Positions 15,001 to 27,900 of a DNA stretch of 64,000 nucleotides are shown here, in pieces (position 1 is the stretch's first letter; the number at the start of each line of letters is the position of its first letter). The notes below the pieces were generated by a model, which had not been told where the DNA came from, made no database searches, and was given only the letters and a program-made list of their open reading frames with translations. Source of the stretch: Stenopsyche tienmushanensis (lineage: Eukaryota > Arthropoda > Insecta > Trichoptera > Stenopsychidae); contig WACJ01000225.1 in the NCBI GenBank assembly GCA_008973525.1, positions 186,001 to 250,000 on the forward strand. The letters are read 5' to 3'. The position numbers were made by a program, and so were the translations under genes.

Positions 15001-18000
15001 AAGGGTTGCAACTTGCAACCGATATTTAAGTACACGGATGACCGTGAAAATTACCAGACGCTGAAGATCTGGGATGCTTCAAGAGCAGACAGTTCATAGC
15101 TGATGATGAAAGGATCAGAAAGTGTATAAACGAATTGTATCAATATTGACGATGTTGGAAGTAAAGTAATCAAAGCTGGATCTGTGCCAAACACGAAAAG
15201 ATCCTAATTCAAAATCCCATCATAGATGCATGATTTGACTAAACGTCGAATTATTTCAAAGCGATGATGCATAAAATGTATGGCATTGAAAACAAAAAGG
15301 CCAATCGTTAATTGGATTTAAATGGTTAACACTTAACAAAACAAGTATATTGTAAAACTTAACAAACGCTGTCTCTTACATAGTCGACCCTACCCCACAA
15401 AATGGAGCACGATGAACCTTGGCGGTTGGGAGCCAAGAAGCTTTAGGAACAGAAGGACAAGAAGAACACCAAATATACGTCCTTGAAGAGAGGTCTGTGA
15501 AAAAGGTCATCTAAGATACGTTCATTCAGGAGACCCGCTGGTTGAGCATTCTAAATGAAACTCGGAGGTTATGCTATCTTCAATATCAAATGAATGAGGA
15601 GGCGAATGTATGATATAAACGTGATGGATGTAACCCCTTCCTGTAAATGGATATTGAAGAGGCCCATAGTTCTGCAGTGGACTGTTAGTGACTGCACTGT
15701 GTTGATGATGATCCTCATAGTGCCGTCTTTAGGGATAAGTATTTACAGTTGCCAACTCTGAGGTTGCATACAGATCAGGAAGAATCACATATTTAAATGA
15801 TGATTTACTCAAATCACTATTTAAATCAGATCCATGCCAAATCAAAGCTCGGAAAGCTGGAACTCAAATCAAGATGAACAGAATAGGTGTTCGGACACTA
15901 TGAATAATTCAGTTAACAAAACACCGCGAATGAATAAATGCAATTCCTTATCAGGACAATAATGTGGAAATGATAAGTGGATAATGATAAGTGGTTAGTC
16001 TATGATAATTTTGAATGCTTTAAGCTCGGCTTAATTCTGAAAAGTGCATTATTATCAATCAAAAACGATCAACTAGAAACCAAAAAGATGTTGCAGCCTT
16101 TGGAACATTTTATTTGCGACAAAAATAATCAAAATGAAGACGATCTTGTAAAATAATGATCCCAAACACACTTCAAAACCCTGTACCATTTTTCTAGTGC
16201 ATGAAAGATGTAATATTTAAAAAAAAATCAGTACGGCTCCCCACAATCCTCGGACCAATCGAGCTACTGTGGAATTAAATCGATCGAAAGCGAAAAATCG
16301 TCTACCTACTTGTACCAATATACTCTGGAATAACCTTCAAGAATACTGGAGAGATTCATCGAGTGATTGCTTAACCCTTTTAGCCTCAGAGCGCCGATAT
16401 TTCGGCACGTTCTTAATAATAGAATACAACTTGTGCACCGATATAAGAAACAACGTGGATCAAAAAAAGTATAACAGAGTAACCTTTTATCAACACTGAG
16501 CGTTTTCGCAAAATTGTTAAAATATGGCTGGGGTTAAAGGGTTATGACACACGACAGTGCATCCAGGCGCCCATACCTTTAGCTCCGCGCCCTCCAGAGG
16601 AAGCGAGATTTCCGCAGCAAGACCAGCTTCAGACTAAGTGCACCCACAAGGACAAAGGTTAAGCTAAATTCAAGGAACACTATCGCGGGTTCACTGCCAC
16701 CACGAGTCCCTTTATGGGTATGCAGCACAGGGTGACCTGCGCACCCAGCTCATGTTAGCTGGGCTACCCCAGTTACGCTTGATGAGCAAACCGACGAGGC
16801 TGCTTTCGCGCACCTCTACTCCACATCATTACCCCAGTGTTTCAACCGTTGCCCACGGGCGTAGAGTTGGCTTCCCCATGTGGTTTTATGGGTGGGCATC
16901 GTAGAGTCTAACACCCACCCGGGGTTAAAGGGTTAATTAAATTGTTACATAGAATGCCGAAAATATACATTTCAGTAATACATACATGCCAAAGGTGGAC
17001 ATATTTATGATAAAAGCGCCTTTTTTCTGTTATGCCAATTTCTGTTATCATTTAAATGTTTATATTAAGAAAATATGCTTAACAATGTGCATATTTTTTA
17101 ATGTCAATAAATGATAAGTTATATCAAATTTTTTTGGCGAAATTCTAAGCGTTTACAAACTTATTGTCGGTAGAATGCGTATTTTATACCCGACAAAATC
17201 ATGAAACAATCTTATCGGAATTCTTATCCTAATGCAGATCTTTCAATTAAGTATATTTTCTAGGCAATCATTTAAATACATAGTAAAAAACAGAGCGGCG
17301 ATACATTCATGATTACAACGCTCAATGAATTAACACGTTGCCTATTCTATCAATAAACATAATTTTGAACACAGGGGGTGAGACGAAAATGGAATAGCAC
17401 ATATTTACCACCCTCAATCCAATCATACTGACACATATATTTTATGTATAATAATTTCCTTGTGGATAAAAACGCGTAATAAATTTATAGGACAAGGTTG
17501 ACTTTGTTCAGGGCGTTATTTCGTACGTGGAGAATGAAATCCCGATTAGGTTACAAAACCAATTCCATCACAGTTTAGATCACATATTATATTTTCATTT
17601 AATATGGAGCATTCTTCGCGGAGAAGAAAAATATTTTTTCCACAACTACGTCATACGAGGGATACCTTTTTTGCTTTTTAATAAACCCAATAAAGCATCT
17701 GCTCTATTTTTATCCCCTTTGACGATACAAAATTGGATCACATCACCTATTGTAGAGCTTCCAACGATATCGAAACAAAATCCTATCAATTTTCTCCGTT
17801 CTTGGATCTCCCAATTTTGTTGATACGATCGATTTTTCCCCGATATAGTCCCTGACCCATTTTGGGTCTCACGAATATCACAGAGTTATAAATGGCCTTT
17901 ATTCGCATAATGTTTCGAATTCAAATGTATGTGCATACAATTGCCCCCTGTATGAATTTGAAATTCAGATTGAAATTCAGTCTGGACCACAAATAATGAT

Positions 18001-21000
18001 TGACGTACATCAAAAGGACAGATCGAGATAAATGCGTCCGAAGGCAAATAAATATTTAATCGTAAAAGTAATGAATTATACAAACAAAAAATGAGAAAAG
18101 GGGACGAAAGAGCATTGAAATGACTAAACACAATGAAGCATATATTAGATGAAGAAGAAAAACCTATTTGTAACAACATTAATTTGGTTTTTTTTTTTAC
18201 TTTTAGATCCATATACATTTTAATCGACGACCTTCCAATAATTGATGGTTTCTTGTAGCATTCCTAGGAATTGATTTTGACAAAAAAATTAATAAAAATC
18301 AAAATTAATAGCAGCCGATAATGGCACTAAAATAGCTCGCATAAATTTCAATATTTCAGAAGTAAAACCAATAGCGGCAATTGGTAAAAAAAAATGGATA
18401 ACCATTTGTGAGCGGATTCCACGAGCGTGGTTTCTTATGCATGGTTTACTAGCATGTCCATTACTGCAGTGAAACCACGCTCGTGGAATCATACATCATA
18501 GATAGATCATGCATCATAAATACGTTACGTGCATGTGTCGCGTCGCCTCTACTGTATGTATGTATAAACGTAGCATAAAGTAACCACTGGAGCAGTAACG
18601 CTCCTATTTTATTATATATTACACATCACACAGCGCAATCTTTTAGCTAACGATTTTTCCAATACTTCGATCAATCCAAGAATATTCTTATCGATTGTCT
18701 TGTATCCATGTCAGTTATTGTTATTATTTCGATACCACAACACTGTGCTAAGGTGGCTTACTCCACTATAAACATTTTTCAATTTTTATCATCACTCGTT
18801 TGTGGAGTATCATATTGCGAAATGCAAATAAGAAGTCTGCTTATTTTTTATAGTTGACCAAACAAGTAGCATGTCGTATAGGTGGTAGCAACCTGATCAG
18901 TCTCACGTGTCGTTAAATGGCAGTCGCATTCAATTATGGCCTTGATTTTGTGGTAAACGGAGCCAGATGCATCTTAAATTATTAACACTTTCCTCTCTAA
19001 TTCTCCAGATTCACTTACTGCATACTGTACTATCGACAACATTCTCTCATGCTTGTATAGAGATAAAAACACAAATAATTTGTTTTAACTATTTTATGTC
19101 TTGTTTAAAACTTCATAAAAAAATGCTTATATATCCAAAAACCACAATAAAATTATCCTAAAATAACCACAAATATATCGTCATACTAATAATAGAGTGG
19201 TGACAAAACTCAAACGAAAAAATGAGGAAAATACATGTCACAACCTATTTTTTTTTTCATATAAAAATAGGTATCATTCATAGGAAAAATTTGATATAAA
19301 TACCTGTCCTTCCACTGGGAGTAGTTTTGGAGGTCCATCGTATGCACAATTTTTAGTCTTTCCTTGGGGATCTTGATAGCATTCGTCGTACCAAACGCAA
19401 TGGCCATCAGATGATGCACAGTAAACCTAAAACAAAAACAACATAAAATAAAATATGCGCCGAAACTGTCTTTTAAATGCACGAGCGCGAGGCAGACAAC
19501 GCGCATGCGCATATCCTACACGCCAACATGGCCGCCCGTCAGTTTTAATCGTCGCATTCGATGCCAATGGTTCGTGTCATCGATCAGAGATGCATAAAGA
19601 GAGCATTAGCATGGCTCGGGTAAACACTGTTTAATTCATGGAAAGCCTTCGTCGGCGACGTCGCATCAGACCGCGATACAGTTATTAAACGGACCGATTG
19701 ATCTGCGATGGCGTCACGGGCCATTGGCGTTGGAAAAATAAAATTCGACTGAATCTACCGTTGGGAAATGTCAAAAAACATAACGAGCCAACATCGTGAC
19801 AATGACAGACGTGATTCGCAATTTCGATGGATTCAATGTTGCATTGCAACAAGATATGGATATATTCCATTGATCAAAGTCCGGGAGTTTGAGACGTCGC
19901 ATTATTTATAAAGGATTTAAAGGACGTCTTGCTTGTTCTGCCTATGCTTATTATTTTATGTAAAATTTGTCTATTTGTGTAAAAAAAACGTGCATTGAAT
20001 GCGAAGAAGATTTTCAATGGTTTCAATGGTCGCAATAAATGGGGGTTACCTGTATGCATTTAGTCGTTACCATATGGTCACGTGACTCTTTTGCATGAAG
20101 ACTTCGTGCATTATTATTTGATTTTAATGAGTAAAATCGTTTATCAATGAAAAACACTATTGCTATCGATTATTATACATATGAAGATTGTATTTGCTAA
20201 CAATATCGCGTTGTTTTAATTATTTTGGCGCAAGTCATCAGCAACATTGCTGTCTTTCGTTGTGATACAAAAGCGTTATTTCCGAAGTTATGTGGGCGTT
20301 TTCACGCAAGACAGAATCAAATGCAAACACACATCGTCCCGAATCGAAGGAAGAGCATCTCCTGCACCTGTCCTTGAGCAATTTCCAAGTCGGACCACCT
20401 CCTCAAACACATCGTAAAATATGTGGACAAGCACCAAGGTTTTTAGCAGACACCGCCACCAATTGCGGAGACGGCATCGTCAATTCGCTCTAATATGATT
20501 AAAGACTCGAATTTACAACGCACGCCAAATCAGTTGAGTTTTCTCACAAGGGCCAAAAGGCCAAACGGTTCATTAGAGCCAATCTCACTCACGGTCCAAT
20601 ATCGCATCATTGGAGACAAAATTGATTCGATGGATCAGGTTCGGCATGGATACAAGTGGCAGACTGCTCTCCGCCACCGGCATTCGTCACACAATGGTTG
20701 CTGCTAATTCGCCTTGAATGTCTATGACCCGACCTCATCCAAAGGAGTCGGTCATCAATCAATTGCTCTTTAAATGCTGAGACCAATGGGAAAATAATAA
20801 GGGTCCCTCGTCCAGTCCATGCCGATGATGCTTTCTCTCCTAGCACAAAGAAATTAAATTGGCCTAATTGACACTCTAAGTGGATTTTCATACATAGTCA
20901 GAGTACATGATAAATATTGACCTTTATAACGCGATTAAAATTTGCTGACGAATCAGGCTCGTAGGACGTGTCTATGTTTTATGATTCATATTTATAGCGA

Positions 21001-24000
21001 TTTTTCGATTACAAATGTATTGATGGATTGCTAAAAACGCAAAAAGAACCAACGAAGCTGATGATGAGAGTATAAAGAAAACAATGTAAATGCAAATGCC
21101 AAACCATTTTCTTTTTAAGATGCCATACCCGATATCGGATGTAAGCGATCTCGATGTGAAACTTTTCTAAGGAAAGAATTTTCCATGTAGTGATTTTCCA
21201 TTATCTTCGATATGCGGCAATTTTTTCCACAATCTAGATTCGAACCCCGAATCTTTATAATAGTCCAGTATATAATGCACCATACCAACACTTTGTATTT
21301 ATATAACAGATACAACTCAATCAATGAGCGACGGCCTAAATTTTAAGCATTATTGCACTCTGCAAATATTTTATTCAATTTCATTACGTAACAACTGTGA
21401 CATTCGATACGTTTCCTATTGAATGTGACCAATTGAAACAAATCGACTTTCATTAAACCATCGAGCTGATGAAGATGAACATGTCCATTTCAGCGTCAAT
21501 CATTCAGATTATTATAACGATCATATCGACTTCGTATATACACAAAACATATTTAATAAAACAATAGTACAGAATTATAGAGAACAATTAGACGCTTCTG
21601 TGACTCAAAATAGCTTAGTCTTTTTTCGGAATTAAATCTAAAAAGGACGACATTCAATGTGTTCGACTTAATGTATTTCTTCTTAGATCTAAAACTAATG
21701 TATTTCTTTTGCGGAGGCTACTGTCGATTTTTTGCTGATTTTATTTTTATTTATCCTAATAAATGCTTCCTATTCGTCAAGATAGTTCCTGTCAGGTGAC
21801 ATTTCAATTTCAATAATTCTTCAGCCAAGACAAAGCTCGTATCCACACCAAACCGAGTGGTGAGCGAGAGTCGCCTCTCGAGTTGCGGCATCAAATCGTA
21901 TGGTGAGCGAGAGTCACCTCTCAAGTGCAAAGTGTTAAATCATTTATCGATGAACGATCGCACTATACTAGTTTTTTTTGCCAAAGGGTTGGTGGTTGAC
22001 GGTAGTGCGTTTTTCTGTATAAAGTTCAAAGTTACCGTCTAAGCAAGATCTTTTCATTATTATTCCTGTTATTTGTACATAAACATCATTTATATATTCT
22101 ATATTTTTTGGCCCAGAAAAATTATATAAGGGCGGTATAAGCATAGGGAAACATTACATTACAGTTAGTAATTTTTCGTGAGAATTTGTTGAATAAAAAT
22201 TACCTCTTAGGCAAGTTTTTTTCCTTATATGATAAGGAAATAGATGTATGATGCAATAAATGATGACATTTTTTTAAAATTGAATTATTTATAAAATTCT
22301 CATTCAAAGCTACTTTTTACTTGTAAGAAAAATGTATAGTTATTTCTGAAGTTGTTTATGCATTTATTTGCAAAAAATTCTTATAAATGTTTATTAGTTT
22401 AGCAAATTTGAATAGAACACTTAGACCTTTTTTGTGCGGTAGATGCGTTCCGCGGAAAATCGTACAAATAAAGCTATGACTTACATAGAAAAAGTGAAGT
22501 TGCGTTCCATGGGTTTTAAAAATCGCATAACTTTAAAACAGCTATATAAAATATATCCAAAATCGCATAAAAAAAATTAATCAAAAATCAAAAAAACAAC
22601 AAGGCGATTAAAATATAACATTTTTGGTAACATTTAAAGGACGATTTTTTTTTCAAGTTTCGGTTAGTTTTGGTGATTTATTTTCTATTTTATCCAAAAT
22701 ATCTCGATACGTACTCTTTATGAAATTAAAAAATGCTTTAAAAAAACCGCATAACTTCAAAATTGCATTAAAAAAAAGTCGCACAAAAAGAGGTTTGAGT
22801 GTATATTGAAAAAACGATTAGCACTCAAATGGTTAATAATGTCTGAATTGAGTACGAAAAATATGTGAAACCCTACATATGATCTAATCGACAATTATAA
22901 AACATTGATAATAACAGCGTATCGCTTTTTACTACGAAATTGATTAGGTAAATTGTCGAAAAGGCTATTCATTCCTGGTAGAATATATTGCAAGAATATC
23001 AGAATTTATATAAAATTGCACAAGTTGAGATTTTAAATAAATATACTCCATAGTAAAATCATACAGGGTCTTATAAAGGATTAGGAGCCAGTCTAGAGAC
23101 CTGAGCAAATTTCAACTAATAATTGATCAATATGCAGAAAACGTCAAATTATATTAATTGTTACCGTGAGAACGACTATTTAAATCCGTTTAAAAATTGT
23201 ATCAAAGATTTGATAAAAAGTGAATAATTTATCCATGTCGATATTGGCAGGATCCATTTCATCCCCATTTGGCTTATCATATTTGGCTTGTTTAAATTTC
23301 GTTTTTTTTTCCTTCATATTACTTCAATATCGGTTGTCATAAATTTTGCACGCATAAGTTGAAAGGCCATGGCCTATTTTATGGCCTGTTTATTCAATAA
23401 AAATTGCGCAATCAATTGGATCGACGAGTTGGATGACACCCACAACATGGGAGCGTCCGATCCCGCTTTTAAGAATATGATTTTTGGATGGGCATTTGGA
23501 CAAAATTTACTCCAACTAGACACGTAATGTTTCATTATGTGTTGGCCTTCCACCTACGGCGTTTAAAGCCTGATGATATTATCTTTTCATTTATGGTTCT
23601 GTTTCCCATTAGGGTGAAATTTTGTCTATTGAAAACGAAGAATGTAACATCGATACAAACATTAGAGTGGACTTCGTTCATTATTCAGACGCCATATGAT
23701 TGACCATCAAATAACCTCGATTACTACTGCAAGATTAAAGCAATCCAATTGAGTATAAATTGAATCAAAACGATCGATTTGAAATATTAATTATTGTTTT
23801 TCCAAATTTGTCAGTACAATGAATAGCATAATGTAGATTTGAACTCGAACCTTAATAATAAGAAGACAAGCTTTAATTCACTATACTACTCGGTCGACTT
23901 CATTATTATTTACGACTGAAAACGTCATAGTTGATGAGATAACGCATTCTTATAGCAAACATAACGTTAATTCTTAACCAACGCATAGGTGCAGATAATG

Positions 24001-24578
24001 TCAATGAAAATTTACTGATATGTGTTGTAGATAAAAATATACAAAAATTATTCCAAAATTGGGCAAAATTATAATGACAGATGGGACATAATTGTACGAG
24101 TCCATAAAACGACTATTATATTGAAATCAGCATCGCCGCTATTTAAATTCTATTAAATTTACAAGGACTCGTCAAATGAGCCTAAATAAGTATGTATATT
24201 TTTTTTTTTGCAAATCAGCCAATGACTATAATAATTTATATTACGCATCCAATTATAGGATACATTCGTACAGAGCACAGCATGGCTAATTACAATCAAA
24301 CGATGCTTATATCATTGAATGTGTGTAAAACATGTACACAATACAATATATAGCGAGTGATAACATTTGATGACTCTTTTTATGGTTTAATGAATCATGA
24401 CAAATTCAAAGAAATTATATAACGATTATGCAAAAACAAAGCGTTTTATGAATGATTTAAATATTCAAATATAACTACGACGGTGATCACGTGATGATCT
24501 AAAAATTTTGATTGTCATAGTATTTATATCATGATGATTTCAGATAAATTCGGGATCTGATATGCTCGGAACGATAAG

Positions 24579-24615
<37 letters not shown>

Positions 24616-24871
24616 GGACGGGGGGGCCCACCCACACCCGAGCATGTACCCAAGGTCGAGTAAAAAACGACCTTATGACAGCCCGCACATCTAACAACAC
24701 TAATTTAGTGTAAAACTAATTTAACGTCCCCCTGGAGGAACCAACTTCTGCTCAATCTGGTGACCGAGCGCAATGCAAAGCGCGAAACCATAAAGGGGAT
24801 ATAATGAGAAAAAAAAAATAATAATAATAATAATAAAATAAAATAAAATAAAAAATTAAAAAATGAAGGGG

Positions 24872-24905
<34 letters not shown>

Positions 24906-27900
24906 TAAAATTAAAATAAGAAAAACAAAAAAAAAAAGAAAAGGGGTCAGCCGCGCGGCTGCACGCTGTAAATGTAGACGAGCTTCTGAGCTTCCCATCT
25001 TAATCTTCCATCTTATCTCAATGTGGGTGTGACTCTACTTTACTCGACGGTACTAGCCCCGACAGCCTCTGGAGCGGACCAGTGCTTGGCGTAGTAGCCG
25101 CCGTCGACGCATTTCGCGCCAAAGCTTTCGCAAAATGTATTGAAGGCGCTGAGGGCGCCGGGACGGGTCACCAGATCTTTGTGTCCTACTGGCCCCTCAC
25201 ATGGCCCACGAACACGGCACAGAAGCGCCTCCCGCTCAGCCCCCATGCCTTCGCACGACCACAGAATATGTTCTGCGTCCATGCTCGGTGCAGTGCACGG
25301 GCAATCTGAGCGATCCGACAGCCCAAGTCCCATTAAGTGGGCACTAAAATGGCCGTGACCCGTTAGGAATTGTACCATCCAATGATTAGGCGCGATGCCC
25401 TTGTACTTAAGCCTCCTCTCGACGGAGTCGAAGAACCGGAACAAGTGGCGGCCACTTGTTGAGTTGGACCACCTGTCCTGCCACGTTCTTGTAGCTGCGT
25501 CCTGAGCCCATTTCCTCAGCGACGTCTTATCAATAATCTCCGCTGCCTCCTCCGCTGTAAGGAATGAGTCGCCGACTTTCACTGCGTGGCCCTTCCGCCA
25601 TCTGTACACTGCAGCCATTACCTGAAGTTTCAGGTCCATCGGGAGGACTCCCGCCAAGACCGGTAGGCTGTCCGTCGCCACCGTTCGATAAGCTTTCGTC
25701 AGCCGCAGCAGCGGCGAGCGCTGCGCCGAGTTGAGTCTCCGCGATGAGGTTAGCGTGGGGCTGGACTGACCTGGTCGCCCCAGTTTGTGAGCCCATGCAC
25801 CAGCACCGTACGTCACGATGCTGACGTACAGGGCCTGATATGCTGTGCGCATGCTGCGCCCACTGAGGCCCCAATCGGCGCCTGCTAGTCGCGACATTCT
25901 CCCGAAGACGTTGAGGGCCTTTTTTGAGGCCTCACTGACATGTTGCCCGAATCTGCAACCCCTCTCGATGGTGACTCCCAAGTAATTGACGGATTCCTTG
26001 AATGGAATCCGTGTTCCACCCATGTTGATTCTTGGAACCGAGTTCTTCTTGAGTCTGTCGCTTCTAGATCCCCCCTCGAGCACCAGTCCCACGGACTTAC
26101 CCGGGGCAAAGGTCAGTTTGTTCAAGACGCTCCAGTCCCAGAGCGTCCGTACTGCCTCGTTTCCTCTTCTACCTGCCTCTCTTGCTGAGTTGGCAGCGAC
26201 TGTTAAGGTGAGGTCGTCAGCGTAGGCAATCAGTTCACATCCGCTCGGTAGTTGCAGCTCGAAGATGTCGTTTAGCAGAACGTTCCATAGCAGTGGTCCA
26301 AGAACGGAGCCCTGGGGGCAGCCTTTCGTTAGTAACGATAAGAAAAATTATATTGACTCATAAAGAAAATTTACGACAAGACGCTAATAGTGCCTCCATC
26401 TGTTGAATTTTATGGAGTTTTCCGAGAAATGGTCAAAGTCACATCCGCAATAAATCTCATCTAATCTGCCCTGCGTATCATTTATTAGTATCTAGCATGC
26501 ATTCATATAATCAAAATCGCATAAGTATAGCATAGCTCGATATATTGAAGTAATTTCCTGCTTCTGAAGACGAGCAGGGTGGAAAATTCCTATTCAAATT
26601 TAGGAAACCTTCGAAACAATCGGGTTATAACAGTGTTCATCTCGCCATACACTTGATAATGAGAAGTTTTGACTTGTAGTAAATTGGTTATTGAATAGCC
26701 ACTTTCATCTAAGATGATCTGAATTCTTATTGGATTACCTTCACCGAATTGTGCTATACTTCCATAAGTCTAGTTCTGACGGAAATTCCGGCTGGAATAT
26801 GCAAATATGAGAAATAATCGATTTGTCTGCACAAGTCTTCGTATTCAAAGCAAAGCAGTAGCAATGTAGGCAAACGAGGGACATGTCAAGGTGAATTCAT
26901 GCAGCCTTTGGTTCCATTCTTGGCAAGCCTTAATATAAATGCATGACGTTAATCCAAGTTGAAAAAATCCGGAAAAGAACTTGAAACGCCTACAAAAAGA
27001 AGGCAGAAATGTTCTCCGTCAAAAGAAATGCAAGCGACAAGTGTTCAGTTTCAATTTCCAAGCTGAAAAGACACATGGAGAGCATTCAAAGCACGCAAAT
27101 ACACATCACCAAAGGTCATCGCTGCGGCGAATTTCGACACAATGTTCGTACAACAAATACAAATTATCGGTTCAATTCGGCGATTTCGCAATTATTCAAA
27201 TCCCCATATCAAAATCGCTTTGACGTTTCACCTTCCCAGACGAAGATAAACGCGATGGAAAGCGACGCCTAACTATGCGTCCAATGTCAAATTTTGTTAT
27301 CCTACGTGTGACCCATAAATTTGACATGTTGGGAGTGCAGAACTTATTACGAACCGAGGCTGTCAAACCATGACAGTCCATCATGCAACCTGCTCAGGTA
27401 AACGGAAAACTGTGACGCAAGTCGGGCGATCGTCGTCGGAATACCAAACCAACGTAACATGTTTCAGCAGCGATTGTATTCGCAGGGTGACGACGCTGTT
27501 TCGAAACGCGATCAAACCAAATACAACCACAATGGAAACTCTTTGAATCGGCGAAGAATGTCGAGGATGCGTCCAAACACGAACGATTGAATGATTCGAT
27601 GGCGTTAAAATGAATCTTAATCTAAATCGGATTAAATTGTCCATCGACAGTCAATCTGAATGACTCATGATTGACATGCCCACAACCGTACAAAAGATTC
27701 CAGATAAAATTGTCATCGACTGATCATTGCCAACCGATTCAATCTGTAAAATTGAAGGCGGTACACGATGTTTTTCCATTCGAGGATTTTCCAGAAGCGA
27801 AAGGTATTTGAGAAACTACAACAAATGGATGACCCACGTACTCCGTTACAAGGTTGAAGATCTAATATGTTGAGTCGCTGTAAAGGTCAGCTCGAAGAGT

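Noticed and set aside
17527..17823. 98-codon plus frame
   Set aside because: Unrecognised and isolated in repeat-rich intron DNA; expected by chance at this length.
19210..19512. 100-codon minus frame across NPC1 exon 2
   Set aside because: Out of frame with the conserved CVWYDECY/NCAYDGPPK reading of exon 2.
21236..21292. Possible tRNA gene (GGTTCGAATC B box)
   Set aside because: No acceptor stem or anticodon arm folds; better explained as a SINE head.
24705..24998. 97-codon minus frame with a Phe-rich stretch
   Set aside because: Lies in the T-rich 3' UTR of the R1-clade element; the Phe run is just a poly(T) tract.
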